From Mesorhizobium sp. 61-13 (GTDB lineage: Bacteria > Pseudomonadota > Alphaproteobacteria > Rhizobiales > Rhizobiaceae): a stretch of 36,400 nucleotides of DNA. The stretch's first letter is position 1; every line of letters begins with the position of its first letter. The stretch is from positions 6,799 through 43,198 of the forward strand of contig MKRZ01000035.1 of NCBI GenBank assembly GCA_001897075.1, in the 5' to 3' direction. Under the pieces are notes generated by a model, which saw nothing but the letters and a program-made list of their open reading frames with translations, did no database searches and had not been told where the DNA came from. Positions 8,040-16,411 of the stretch are shown in pieces. A program made the translations under genes and the position numbers.

Positions 8040-8060
8040 GATCGTGACAACAGAATAGGG

Positions 8061-8095
8061 AACGGCGGCGCTGGACATCCTGCGCCGCCGTTTTA
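8061..8095 (+). terminator. Hairpin terminator/attenuator between binding protein and permease genes
   Basis: Eleven-bp perfect stem AACGGCGGCGC/GCGCCGCCGTT (8061-8071 with 8082-8092), ten-base loop, then TTTTATT. It lies between the binding-protein stop (8039) and the first permease start (8105) within one operon, so partial termination would lower expression of the downstream genes relative to the binding protein. Confidence 0.85.
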
Positions 8096-8104
8096 TTAAA
8101 GACG

Positions 8105-9112
8105 ATGCTTCGCTTTCTTCTCCAGAAACTGGCCCTCATCGTGCCGACCGTCATCGGCATCTCGCTGGCGGCGTTCGCCTTCGTGCGGCTGTTGCCCGGC
8201 GACCCGATCCTGGCGATGGCAGGCGAACGCGGCGTCTCGCCCGAGCGCTACGCCGAACTGGTCGTGCGCTTCGGCTATGATAAGTCCTATATCGTCCAGT
8301 ACTTCAACTACATCGGCAACGTGCTGTCCGGCGACTTCGGCATCTCGATCGCTACCAAGCGGCCGGTGCTGGGCGAATTCCAGGCGCTGTTTCCGGCGAC
8401 GCTGGAACTGGCGACGGTGGCGCTGATCATCGCGGTTCTGATCGGCATCCCGGCCGGCATTTTCGCGGCGGTGAAGCGTGGTTCGTGGTTCGACCAGGCG
8501 ACGATGGGCGTTGCGCTGACCGGCTATTCGATGCCGATCTTCTGGTGGGGGCTTTTGCTCATCATCTTCTTTTCCGGCTATCTTGGCTGGACGCCCGTGT
8601 CCGGGCGCATCGGGCTGCAATATTTCTTCAAGCCGGTGACCGGCTTCATGCTCATCGACAGCCTGTTATCGGGCAAACCGGGCGCATTCACCTCCGCGTT
8701 CAGTCATCTCATCTTGCCTTCCATCGTGCTCGCCACCATTCCGCTTGCCGTCATAGCGCGCCAGACGCGCTCGGCGATGCTGGAGGTTCTGGGCGAGGAC
8801 TATGTGCGCACGGCCCGCGCCAAGGGGCTGGCGCCGCGGCGCGTGATCGGCCTGCATGCGTTTCGCAATGCGCTGATCCCGGTCGTCACCACAATCGGCC
8901 TGCAGGTCGGCACGCTGATGGCCGGCGCGATCCTGACGGAGACGATCTTCTCCTGGCCCGGCATCGGCAAATGGATGATCGACGCCATCGGCAAGCGTGA
9001 CTATGTCGTGGTGCAGAGTGGGCTTTTGATCATCGCGCTGATCGTCATGGCGGTGAACCTGATCGTCGACGTGCTCTATGCCGTCATCAACCCACGCATC
9101 AGGGTGCAGTGA
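8105..9112 (+). CDS. ABC transporter permease (DppB type)
   Basis: 335-residue inner-membrane permease of the BPD_transp_1 family, first of the pair forming the importer channel. It opens with the characteristic MLRFLLQKLALIVPTVIGIS helix and FAFVRLLPGDPI, has about six membrane segments, and carries the EAA coupling loop VLGEDYVRTARAKGLAPRRV followed by RNALIPVVTTIGLQVG. The C-terminal VDVLYAVINPRIRV is typical of DppB. Its start has only a weak ribosome site (AAAG) and lies right behind the hairpin at 8061-8095. The stop overlaps the start of the next permease gene (TGATG), indicating translational coupling. Confidence 0.93.
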   Translation: MLRFLLQKLALIVPTVIGISLAAFAFVRLLPGDPILAMAGERGVSPERYAELVVRFGYDKSYIVQYFNYIGNVLSGDFGISIATKRPVLGEFQALFPATLELATVALIIAVLIGIPAGIFAAVKRGSWFDQATMGVALTGYSMPIFWWGLLLIIFFSGYLGWTPVSGRIGLQYFFKPVTGFMLIDSLLSGKPGAFTSAFSHLILPSIVLATIPLAVIARQTRSAMLEVLGEDYVRTARAKGLAPRRVIGLHAFRNALIPVVTTIGLQVGTLMAGAILTETIFSWPGIGKWMIDAIGKRDYVVVQSGLLIIALIVMAVNLIVDVLYAVINPRIRVQ

Positions 9113-10029
9113 TGACAGACCAGTCCGCAGGCCTTCCCGCAGCCGCAACCGTTCCGACGGGTCCGCGCCAGCGCGCGCTGTCCGAGTTCTGGCACTATTT
9201 TTCCATGAACACCGGCGCGGTCATCGGCCTCGTCGTGTTCACGCTGCTTGTTTTGACCGCGATCTTCGCGCCGCTGATTGCGCCGCATATGCCCGACGAA
9301 CAGTTCCGCGATTCGCTGCTCACCCCGCCGATGTGGCAGGAGGGCGGCAAATCGATGTTCATCCTCGGCACCGATGCGGTGGGCCGCGACATGCTTTCGC
9401 GCCTCATCTACGGCGCGCGCTACTCGCTGTTCATCGGCCTTGTCGTCGTCGTCTTCGCGCTGGTCAGCGGCATCATCCTCGGCGTGCTGGCCGGCTATTT
9501 CCGCGGTTGGGTCGACACGCTGATCATGCGCGTGATGGACATCATCCTCGCCTTCCCGTCGCTTTTGCTGGCGCTGGTGCTGGTCGCTATCCTCGGGCCT
9601 GGCCTGTTCAACGCCATGCTGGCGATTGCGCTGGTATTGCAGCCGCACTTCGCCCGCCTGACCCGCGCCGCCGTGATGGCGGAGAAGAACCGCGAATATG
9701 TCGTGTCGGCCAAGGTTGCCGGCGCCAGCCATCTGCGGCTGATGCTGGTGACCATCCTGCCCAATTGCGTCGCCCCGCTGATCGTGCAGGCGACGCTGTC
9801 GTTCTCCAACGCCATCCTCGAGGCAGCGGCGCTCGGCTTCCTCGGCATGGGCGCGCAACCGCCGACGCCGGAATGGGGCACGATGCTGGCCACCGCGCGC
9901 GAGTTCATCTTGCGCGCACCGTGGGTGGTGACCTTCCCCGGCCTTGCCATCCTGATCACAGTGCTCGCCATCAACCTGATCGGCGACGGCCTGCGCGATG
10001 CGCTCGACCCCAAGCTGAAGAGGTCGTGA
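9112..10029 (+). CDS. ABC transporter permease (DppC type)
   Basis: 305-residue second permease of the importer. An N-terminal cytoplasmic segment leads to a first helix (TGAVIGLVVFTLLVLTAIFA, the OppC_N region), then HMPDEQ, the LGTDAVGRDMLSRLIYGAR motif of DppC proteins, and five further helices. The EAA loop is MAEKNREYVVSAKVAGASH. The C terminus ...GDGLRDALDPKLKRS is standard. ATG at 9112 overlaps the TGA of the preceding gene; a GTG at 9109 directly before it is an alternative giving one more residue. It pairs with the preceding permease and is followed after 3 bases by the first ATPase gene. Confidence 0.93.
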   Translation: MTDQSAGLPAAATVPTGPRQRALSEFWHYFSMNTGAVIGLVVFTLLVLTAIFAPLIAPHMPDEQFRDSLLTPPMWQEGGKSMFILGTDAVGRDMLSRLIYGARYSLFIGLVVVVFALVSGIILGVLAGYFRGWVDTLIMRVMDIILAFPSLLLALVLVAILGPGLFNAMLAIALVLQPHFARLTRAAVMAEKNREYVVSAKVAGASHLRLMLVTILPNCVAPLIVQATLSFSNAILEAAALGFLGMGAQPPTPEWGTMLATAREFILRAPWVVTFPGLAILITVLAINLIGDGLRDALDPKLKRS

Positions 10030-10032
10030 GCC

Positions 10033-10875
10033 ATGCCTTTGCTCGATATCAAGAACCTCACCGTTTCCTTCGACACCTCGACCGGCCCGTTCCTGGCGGT
10101 GAAGGGCATCGACCTCTCGGTCGAGCCGCGCGAGGTGCTCGCCATCGTCGGCGAGAGCGGCTCCGGCAAGTCGGTGTCGATGCTGGCGGTGATGGGCCTG
10201 TTGCCCGCATCCGCCACCGTCACGGCGGACCGCATGAGCTTCGACGGCGTAGACCTGCTTGGCCTCGACGCGGCTGAGCGGCGCAAGATCGTCGGCAAGG
10301 ACATTTCGATGATCTTCCAGGAGCCGATCGCCAGCCTCAACCCCTGCTTCACCGTCGGCTTCCAGATCGAGGAAGTGCTGCGCTTCCACATGGGCATGGA
10401 CCGGGCGCAGCGGCGGGCCCGCGCCATCGAGCTTCTGACGCTGGTCGGCATTCCCGAACCTGCCGAACGGCTGAGTTCCTATCCGCACCAGATGTCGGGC
10501 GGCCAGTGCCAGCGCGTGATGATCGCGATTGCCATTGCCTGCAATCCGAAGCTGTTGATTGCGGACGAGCCGACCACGGCGCTCGACGTGACCATCCAGA
10601 AGCAGATCCTCGACCTTCTGGTGCGCCTGCAGGCGGAATACGGCATGGGCCTGATCATGATCACCCACAATATGGGCGTCGTGGCCGAAACCGCCGACCG
10701 CGTGATCGTGCAGTACAAGGGCACCAAGATGGAAGAGGCGGGCGTGCTGTCGCTGTTCGAGAGCCCGAAGAGCAACTATACGCGCGCGCTTTTGTCGGCA
10801 CTGCCCGACAACGCCACCGGCGACCGCCTGCCGACGGTATCCGACATGATGTTCGAACCCGCGCCGGGAGCCTGA
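10033..10875 (+). CDS. ABC transporter ATP-binding protein (DppD type)
   Basis: 280-residue cytoplasmic ATPase subunit. Walker A is GESGSGKS, Q-loop in SMIFQEP, ABC signature MSGGQCQR (Cys replaces the usual Arg at the sixth position), Walker B LLIADEP, D-loop ALD, H-loop ITHN. The C-terminal oligopeptide-type region is reduced: after the Tyr-Thr-Arg-Ala-Leu-Leu block the protein ends within about 30 residues and lacks the Cys-rich motif found at the end of many OppD/DppD proteins. It follows the permease gene by 3 bases and precedes the second ATPase gene by 2 bases, so the set is one operon. Confidence 0.92.
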   Translation: MPLLDIKNLTVSFDTSTGPFLAVKGIDLSVEPREVLAIVGESGSGKSVSMLAVMGLLPASATVTADRMSFDGVDLLGLDAAERRKIVGKDISMIFQEPIASLNPCFTVGFQIEEVLRFHMGMDRAQRRARAIELLTLVGIPEPAERLSSYPHQMSGGQCQRVMIAIAIACNPKLLIADEPTTALDVTIQKQILDLLVRLQAEYGMGLIMITHNMGVVAETADRVIVQYKGTKMEEAGVLSLFESPKSNYTRALLSALPDNATGDRLPTVSDMMFEPAPGA

Positions 10876-10877
10876 CG

Positions 10878-11702
10878 ATGAGCGTTGTTGTCGAGGGAAA
10901 GAACATCAAGCGCGACTATCATGTCGGCGGCGGACTGATGCGCGGCGCGCGCACCGTGCATGCGGTCAAGGGCGTGTCGTTCAGCGTCGAACAGGGCAAG
11001 ACGCTGGCGATCGTCGGCGAAAGCGGCTGCGGCAAGTCCACGCTGGCGCGCATCATCACGCTGATCGATCCGGCGACTTCCGGCGATCTTCTGATCGACG
11101 GCCACAAGGTCGATATCGCCAAGGACGGGCTGTCGAAGGAGATGCGCCGCAAGGTGCAGATCGTGTTCCAGAACCCGTATGGCTCGCTGAACCCGCGCCA
11201 GAAGATCGGCGACATTCTTGGCGAGCCCTTGATCATCAACACCGACAAGCCGGCGGAAGAGCGGCGCGAACTGGCCCACGCCATGCTGAAAAAAGTCGGC
11301 CTCGGCCCAGAGCACTACAATCGCTATCCGCACATGTTCTCGGGCGGGCAACGTCAGCGCATCGCCATTGCGCGCGCGCTGATGCTGAACCCGCGGCTTC
11401 TGGTGCTGGACGAGCCGGTGTCGGCGCTCGACCTTTCGGTGCAGGCGCAGGTGCTCAACCTTTTGGCCGACCTGCAGGACGAGTTCGAACTGACCTACGT
11501 CTTCATCAGCCACGATCTGTCGGTGGTGCGCTACATCGCCGACGACGTGATGGTGATGTATTTCGGCGAAGCGGTGGAGTACGGACCGCGCGACGAGGTG
11601 TTTTCCAACCCGCAGCACAGCTACACCAAGACGCTGTTTGCGGCGACGCCGCGCGCCGACGTTGCCAGCATCAAGGCAAGGCTGGCGAAGAAGGCCGCCT
11701 GA
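10878..11702 (+). CDS. ABC transporter ATP-binding protein (DppF type)
   Basis: 274-residue second ATPase of the importer. Walker A GESGCGKST, Q-loop VFQNPYGSLNPR (typical of DppF/OppF), signature FSGGQRQR, Walker B LLVLDEP with VSALDLSVQAQ, H-loop ISHDLSVV. The reading frame is open upstream into the previous gene, but the ATG at 10878, two bases after the preceding stop, gives the normal DppF start. Like its partner it is short at the C terminus and has no Cys-rich extension. The operon ends here; a convergent gene of unknown function stops 26 bases further on and no good terminator is visible between them. Confidence 0.92.
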   Translation: MSVVVEGKNIKRDYHVGGGLMRGARTVHAVKGVSFSVEQGKTLAIVGESGCGKSTLARIITLIDPATSGDLLIDGHKVDIAKDGLSKEMRRKVQIVFQNPYGSLNPRQKIGDILGEPLIINTDKPAEERRELAHAMLKKVGLGPEHYNRYPHMFSGGQRQRIAIARALMLNPRLLVLDEPVSALDLSVQAQVLNLLADLQDEFELTYVFISHDLSVVRYIADDVMVMYFGEAVEYGPRDEVFSNPQHSYTKTLFAATPRADVASIKARLAKKAA

Positions 11703-11728
11703 AGGCTACAAGCAGAAAGCGCGGCTGC

Positions 11729-12373
11729 TCACCACCACTTGACGTCGATGGTGCCGCCGGCGGCGTTGCCGTCGCAATTCTCGTAGGTGCCTGACAGGCC
11801 ATCGGGACGCTGCGAGGCAAGCGTATACTCGCAGCCGATGACGTTGTTGTTGCCCTTCTTGATGAAGTCGACTTCCTTGAAGAACAGCGATGTGTCGGAA
11901 TAGCGGCCCTTGATCAGGTGCTGCGATTTCATCGTCGTCCATTCGAGCGCCGCCTCGAACTGGAAGTCTGCGCCCAGCCTGACATTGGTGACGCGGAACG
12001 GCCAGCGCGTGGTGCCGTCCGAGGCCGCGCCGTCGAAACCGCCGGAATCGAGATGGGCCTTGATGGTGGTGGCGGAAGGCGCAGCGGCGGGAGCGGCGGC
12101 AACCGTTGCCGCCGGCGCGGACGCGCGAGCTTCCAGCTTCTTTTCCAGTTCGCCGATCCGCGTCTCGAGGCGGTCGATGCGGGATGCATCGTTGCCGAAC
12201 TCGGCCTTGGCTAGAACTTCGTGCAATTGCGCGATCTGGCCGCGCAGGTTCTGGATCTCGCCCTTGGCGGCCTCGAAATCGGTGACATATTTGGCGATGC
12301 CGTAGCTGATGCCCAGCACGCCCGCGCCGGTCAGGATCAGCGCACTTGCCTTGCCGAAAATGTTATCCGCCAC
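11729..12373 (-). CDS. Hypothetical membrane-anchored coiled-coil protein
   Basis: 214-residue protein not recognised as a named family. Residues about 8-28 (ALILTGAGVLGISYGIAKYV) form one membrane segment or uncleaved signal anchor. Residues about 30-85 are a heptad-rich coiled coil (IQNLRGQIAQLHEVLAKAEF, then RIDRLETRIGELEKKLEAR). An Ala/Pro/Thr linker (about 86-103) leads to a C-terminal domain of about 110 residues rich in aromatic and Gly residues, with two Cys (IGCEY, YENCDGN) that could form a disulfide if the domain is periplasmic, ending in DVKWW. The start is GTG at 12373 behind a GGGGG stretch. It stands alone between the ABC operon and msrC. A cell-envelope role is plausible from architecture only. 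Confidence 0.75.
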   Translation of the reverse strand: MADNIFGKASALILTGAGVLGISYGIAKYVTDFEAAKGEIQNLRGQIAQLHEVLAKAEFGNDASRIDRLETRIGELEKKLEARASAPAATVAAAPAAAPSATTIKAHLDSGGFDGAASDGTTRWPFRVTNVRLGADFQFEAALEWTTMKSQHLIKGRYSDTSLFFKEVDFIKKGNNNVIGCEYTLASQRPDGLSGTYENCDGNAAGGTIDVKWW

Positions 12374-12411
12374 CGCTGCCCCCGATACGACCCCAAGCTG
12401 GCGGCAGAAAA

Positions 12412-12906
12412 TCAGAAAGAGGCGCTGGCGGCAACGTAGATTTCGGCCAGCCGTTCGACACCGGCGCGGTCGTCTTCGTCGAAGCGGCCGGGCGTCGGGC
12501 TGTCGAGGTCGATGACGCCGATGATCTTTCCATCGCGGACAAGCGGCACGACCAGTTCGGAGCGGGAATCAGGATCGCAAAAGATGTGGTTGTCGGCCTT
12601 GGTCACGTCTTCGACGATGATAGACCGGCGCTCGGCAACGGCGCTGCCGCATACGCCGCGGCCAACCGCGATGCGCACGCAGGCAGGCTTGCCCTGGAAT
12701 GGGCCGACGACCAGTTCGTCCGGCGAGCGCAGGAAATAGAAGCCTGCCCAGTTGAGGTCGGGCATCGACTGGAACAAAAGCGCGGAGACGTTGGCGGCAT
12801 TGGCGATGGCGTCGGCCTCGCCGATGAGCAGGCCTTCCATCTGCGCCGCGAGTTCATGATAGAACCGCGGCTTGTCGCTGGTGTCGATGGCGTGGGCTGC
12901 AAACAT
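12412..12906 (-). CDS. msrC: Free methionine-(R)-sulfoxide reductase (GAF domain)
   Basis: 164-residue GAF-domain enzyme (fRMsr, YebR/MsrC family) that reduces free L-methionine-(R)-sulfoxide to methionine in the cytoplasm, with electrons from thioredoxin. All three family cysteines are present: Cys76 (KPACVRIAVG), Cys86 (GRGVCGSAV) and Cys110 (HIFCDPDSRSELVVPL). The substrate-pocket residues around NWAGFYFL and the C-terminal GVIDLDSPTPGRFDEDD are as in the family. The ATG at 12906 has GGAG at a 7-base spacing. The EamA transporter gene begins upstream on the same strand and ends about 80 bases before this start, so co-transcription is possible. Function is confident; physiological context is repair of oxidised methionine. 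Confidence 0.93.
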   Translation of the reverse strand: MFAAHAIDTSDKPRFYHELAAQMEGLLIGEADAIANAANVSALLFQSMPDLNWAGFYFLRSPDELVVGPFQGKPACVRIAVGRGVCGSAVAERRSIIVEDVTKADNHIFCDPDSRSELVVPLVRDGKIIGVIDLDSPTPGRFDEDDRAGVERLAEIYVAASASF

Positions 12907-12985
12907 GTCCTGTCTCCGCCGGCAAACTGCAATCCGGCATTAGCGTGATAGGCCCGAACGCCAATCTACGGAAAGCAAAATCCCG

Positions 12986-13891
12986 TCAGTTGACGCCCTT
13001 CGGCACATTTTCCGGCGGCACGGTGTCCTTCACCTTCTGGCGATGGAAGATGAACAGGCCGGCAAGGACGACGATGCCCGCTCCGATGAGAATGCGCGGA
13101 CCGGGGAAGTCGCTGAAGAACAGCGCACCGAACACCACCGCCCAGAGGAGCAAAGTGTAGTGCAGCGGCGCGAGCGTCGAGGCGGGTGCCAGTTTCAGCG
13201 CGCGGGTGATCATGAGATGGGCCGCACCCGAGACGATGCCGAGCAGGAGCATTGCGCCATAGTCCATCGAGGTGGCCGGCTGCCAATGGCCGATGGCGAT
13301 GACGGCGCCGACAAGGCCGGCGCCAACCGTCTGCCAGGTGACGAGCGTGGTGTCGCTGGTGCCGCGCAAGCTGCGGTTGAGGACGATGCCAACGGCAAAG
13401 GAAATACTGCCAACCAGCGCAAACAGCGAAGACAGCGAGAATGCGGCGGATGACGGCTTCAGCATGATGAGAACGCCGCAGAAACCGACGAGGATCGCCA
13501 CCCAGCGTCGCCAGCCGACCTTTTCGCCGAGCAGGAAGTGCGAAAGCGCGGCGACGTAGATGGGGCCTGCCATGTAGAAGCTCATCACGTCGGCCAGCGG
13601 CAGGTAGACGACGGCGGCATAGAACAAAACGGTGTCGAGCGTAGTGGCAATGACGCGCAGGATTTGCAGACCGAGCCGATCCATGTGGAACAGCTTTGCA
13701 GCACCCTGATGGACGATCATCGGGCCGAGGATGAAGAAGGAACCGATCGAGCGGACGAACACCACCTGGCCGACCGAAAAACTGGCGACCAGCCATTTGC
13801 CCATCGCATCGTTGAGCGCGAACATGAAGTCGCCCGCCAGCATCAACAGGATGCCGGCAACGAGCATGTTGCGGATCGGGAACTTGGGCAT
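12986..13891 (-). CDS. DMT superfamily transporter (two EamA domains)
   Basis: 301-residue inner-membrane transporter with about ten hydrophobic segments arranged as two EamA repeats (about residues 10-140 and 155-285). Visible family features are GDFMFALNDAMGKWLV near the start, the acidic loop FLLGEKVGWRRWVAILVGF at the end of repeat one, and the shortened GPRILIGAGIVVLAGLFIF at the end of repeat two. The frame is open to a GTG at 13942, but the ATG at 13891 (MPKFPIRN) starts just before the first helix and has a weak AGAGA site, so it is preferred. Substrate is unknown; relatives export amino acids or other metabolites. Composition is like its neighbours. Confidence 0.88.
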   Translation of the reverse strand: MPKFPIRNMLVAGILLMLAGDFMFALNDAMGKWLVASFSVGQVVFVRSIGSFFILGPMIVHQGAAKLFHMDRLGLQILRVIATTLDTVLFYAAVVYLPLADVMSFYMAGPIYVAALSHFLLGEKVGWRRWVAILVGFCGVLIMLKPSSAAFSLSSLFALVGSISFAVGIVLNRSLRGTSDTTLVTWQTVGAGLVGAVIAIGHWQPATSMDYGAMLLLGIVSGAAHLMITRALKLAPASTLAPLHYTLLLWAVVFGALFFSDFPGPRILIGAGIVVLAGLFIFHRQKVKDTVPPENVPKGVN

Positions 13892-14021
13892 CGGCGGTGT
13901 CTCTTCGTGCCGCTTGGATTGGCGAGCAGGTTGCCCGGCCACCAGCGGCGATGACGCGCTTTAGCCGCATGCCGCCACGTTGGCGAGGGAATTCGATTGG
14001 TTCAGGAAACCGCGAAGAGAC

Positions 14022-14282
14022 TTACGGCGCCGGCGGGCGCACGATGACCGGGCGATAGATGACGCGCGGCTGCAGGAAGGGATCGATGCGGCGCATTTCA
14101 CGGCTTTCGGCGCGCCGGTCGAGTTCGATGCGCTGCAGGCATTCGGCGAAAGCGTCATTGTTGTGCTTGAAGCCGTAGGCCCGGCACTTGGCCTCGTCGG
14201 CAGCGCGCAAATCCTGGGCGCTCATGCAGCCTGAAAGCAGTACGCCGAGGGCGACGAGGGCAAAAGATGTGAGCGCGCGCAT
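14022..14282 (-). CDS. Small hypothetical lipoprotein
   Basis: 86-residue protein with a clear lipoprotein signal: MRALTSFALVALGVLLSGC, lipid-acceptor Cys19. The mature part has two Cys (AKCRAYGF, FAECLQR) that could form a disulfide, an Arg/Glu-rich helix (QRIELDRRAESREMRR) and a Pro-rich tail ending in IVRPPAP. Such small outer-membrane or periplasmic lipoproteins are common in Rhizobiales; I do not recognise a function. It lies downstream of ilvD on the same strand, separated by that gene's terminator, so it probably has its own promoter. Confidence 0.75.
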   Translation of the reverse strand: MRALTSFALVALGVLLSGCMSAQDLRAADEAKCRAYGFKHNNDAFAECLQRIELDRRAESREMRRIDPFLQPRVIYRPVIVRPPAP

Positions 14283-14326
14283 TGTCGAGGCTCCAACGGC
14301 GGTGGGTCTGGTTCGAAACGATAGAG

Positions 14327-14362
14327 CAAAATCGTGGCAAGACTTAACGCGTCTGCCACGAT
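14327..14362 (-). terminator. Intrinsic terminator of ilvD
   Basis: On the minus strand, perfect 9-bp stem ATCGTGGCA/TGCCACGAT (14354-14362 with 14331-14339), extended inward by GAC/GTC, followed by TTTGC. It lies 20 bases beyond the ilvD stop. Confidence 0.8.
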
Positions 14363-14381
14363 GTTGAGTCCCGCCAGAACT

Positions 14382-16217
14382 CTACTCCGGTACGTGGCGC
14401 ACCGCGCCCTTGTCGGCGCTGGTCGCGAAGGCCGCGTAGGCACGCAGGGCCTTGGTGACCTTGCGCTTGCGCTGCTCGACGGGCTTCCAGCCAGCCTTGT
14501 CCTGCTCGACGCGGCGGCGGGCAAGCTCGGCATCGTCAACGGCGAGATTGATGGTGCGGTTCGGAATGTCGATCTCGATGATGTCGCCCTCGCGCACCAG
14601 CCCGATCAAGCCGCCCTCTTCCGCTTCCGGCGAAACGTGACCGATGGAGAGGCCCGAGGTGCCGCCGGAAAAACGCCCGTCTGTCAGAAGCGCGCATTCC
14701 TTGCCGAGGCCCTTCGACTTCAGATAGCTGGTCGGATAGAGCATTTCCTGCATGCCGGGGCCGCCGCGCGGGCCTTCATAGCGGATCACGACAACGTCGC
14801 CCGGCTTGATCTTGCCGTTGAGAATGGCGAGCACGCTGGAATCCTGGCTTTCGAAGACGCGGGCCGGGCCGGTGAATTTCAGGATCGATTCATCGACGCC
14901 GGCAGTCTTCACGATGCAGCCGTCGACCGCGATATTGCCCTTCAGCACGGCCAATCCGCCATCCTTGGAGAAGGGATGCTCGACGGAACGGATAACGCCG
15001 TTTTCGCCATCGGTGTCGAGGTCCTTCCAGCGCGCATCCTGGCTGAACGCCGTCTGGGTGGGTATGCCGCCAGGTGCCGCACGGAAAAATTCGCGCACGG
15101 ATTCATTGTTGGTGCGGGTGATGTCCCAGCGGTCGATGGCGTCGCCGATGGTGGTGGCGTGAACGGTGGGGCTATCGCGATGGATCAGCCCGCCGCGGTC
15201 GAGTTCGCCGAGGATGCGCATGATGCCGCCGGCCCGATGGACGTCTTCCATGTGGACGTCGCTCTTGGCCGGGGCGACCTTGGACAGGCACGGCACCTTG
15301 CGTGAAAGCCGGTCGATGTCGGCAAGCGTGAAGTCGACCTCGCCTTCGTGCGCGGCGGCGAGAATGTGCAGCACGGTGTTGGTCGAACCGCCCATGGCGA
15401 TGTCGAGGGCCATGGCGTTTTCGAATGCGGCCTTGGACGCGATGGTGCGCGGCAGCGCCGTCTCGTCATCCTGCTCGTAATAGCGCTGGGCGAGATCGAC
15501 GATGAGATGGCCGGCTTCGACGAACAGGCGCTTGCGGTCGGCATGGGTGGCCAACGTCGAGCCGTTGCCGGGCAACGATAGGCCGAGCGCCTCGGTCAGG
15601 CAGTTCATGGAATTGGCGGTGAACATGCCCGAGCATGAGCCGCAAGTGGGGCAGGCCGAGCGTTCGATAGCCTTGACGTCCTCATCGGAGACCGCGTCGT
15701 CGGCAGCCGCAACCATGGCGTCGACCAGGTCGAGCGCCTGCGTCTTGCCGGCGAGCACGACCTTGCCGGCCTCCATTGGACCGCCCGAGACGAATACGCT
15801 CGGGATGTTGAGGCGCAACGAGGCCATCAGCATGCCGGGGGTGATCTTGTCGCAGTTGGAAATGCAGACCATGGCGTCGGCGCAGTGCGCGTTGACCATG
15901 TATTCGACGCTGTCGGCGATGATCTCGCGCGACGGCAGCGAATAGAGCATGCCGTCATGGCCCATGGCGATGCCGTCATCGACGGCGATGGTGTTGAATT
16001 CCTTGGCGACGCCGCCGGCCTTCTCGATCTCGCGCGCGACGAGCTGGCCGAGATCCTTGAGATGCACATGGCCCGGCACGAACTGGGTGAACGAGTTGAC
16101 CACGGCAATGATCGGCTTCCCAAAATCACCGTCCTTCATGCCCGTGGCGCGCCAAAGGCCGCGCGCGCCGGCCATGTTGCGGCCGTGGGTGGTCGTACGT
16201 GAACGATAGGCAGGCAT
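14382..16217 (-). CDS. ilvD: Dihydroxy-acid dehydratase IlvD
   Basis: 611-residue enzyme converting 2,3-dihydroxy-isovalerate and 2,3-dihydroxy-3-methylvalerate to the 2-keto acids in valine, isoleucine and (via ketoisovalerate) leucine and pantothenate synthesis. The sequence follows E. coli IlvD closely: [20 protein letters not shown] at the start, Asp81 (VDDGIAMGH), Cys122-Asp-Lys124 ([10 protein letters not shown]), Cys195 in [18 protein letters not shown], and [14 protein letters not shown] near the C terminus. These supply the Fe-S and Mg ligands. The frame is open to 16310, but the ATG at 16217 matches the family start and has AAGGA at a 7-base spacing. It stands alone, as is usual in rhizobia, with its own candidate promoter and terminator. 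Confidence 0.97.
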   Translation of the reverse strand: MPAYRSRTTTHGRNMAGARGLWRATGMKDGDFGKPIIAVVNSFTQFVPGHVHLKDLGQLVAREIEKAGGVAKEFNTIAVDDGIAMGHDGMLYSLPSREIIADSVEYMVNAHCADAMVCISNCDKITPGMLMASLRLNIPSVFVSGGPMEAGKVVLAGKTQALDLVDAMVAAADDAVSDEDVKAIERSACPTCGSCSGMFTANSMNCLTEALGLSLPGNGSTLATHADRKRLFVEAGHLIVDLAQRYYEQDDETALPRTIASKAAFENAMALDIAMGGSTNTVLHILAAAHEGEVDFTLADIDRLSRKVPCLSKVAPAKSDVHMEDVHRAGGIMRILGELDRGGLIHRDSPTVHATTIGDAIDRWDITRTNNESVREFFRAAPGGIPTQTAFSQDARWKDLDTDGENGVIRSVEHPFSKDGGLAVLKGNIAVDGCIVKTAGVDESILKFTGPARVFESQDSSVLAILNGKIKPGDVVVIRYEGPRGGPGMQEMLYPTSYLKSKGLGKECALLTDGRFSGGTSGLSIGHVSPEAEEGGLIGLVREGDIIEIDIPNRTINLAVDDAELARRRVEQDKAGWKPVEQRKRKVTKALRAYAAFATSADKGAVRHVPE

Positions 16218-16280
16218 GAAACTGTCCTTGGCTACAGGCGCAGCGCCAGCGCGCCGCTCCATCAAAAATAGGTCGCAGGC

Positions 16281-16332
16281 GTTATACACGCCATCTTTTT
16301 CTGTTGCCACGCTTTTGCACTGCGCCAGTGCA
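16281..16332 (-). promoter_or_regulatory. Candidate ilvD promoter with upstream 17-bp dyad
   Basis: On the minus strand a TATAAC -10 (16281-16286, 5 of 6 consensus) has GTGGCA 18 bases upstream (16305-16310, 4 of 6) as a possible -35. The -10 sits inside a small dyad GGCGT/ACGCC (16278-16292). Just upstream of the -35 is a perfect dyad TGCACTG-CGC-CAGTGCA (16316-16332), in the right place for a regulator site. The leader to the ilvD ATG would be about 55-60 bases, too short for a classical peptide attenuator. Confidence 0.4.
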
Positions 16333-16359
16333 GAGCGTTTGAAGATAGCCGTTCAAACG

Positions 16360-16389
16360 AAAAGGCGGCGGATCGCTCCACCACCTTTT
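16360..16389 (-). terminator. Intrinsic terminator of the RND efflux operon
   Basis: On the minus strand the RNA reads AAAAGGUGGUGG-AGCGAU-CCGCCGCCUUUU: a 12-bp stem that is fully paired only with two G-U wobbles, ending in a U-run. It lies 22 bases after the permease stop. On the plus strand the same positions would be C-A mismatches, so the signal is strand-specific. Confidence 0.75.
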
Positions 16390-16411
16390 TCATTTCGTGC
16401 TTCTGTCCAAG

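Noticed and set aside
9076..10668. 530-codon minus-strand frame opposite the importer permease and ATPase genes
   Set aside because: Shadow of conserved ABC genes; no recognisable domains.
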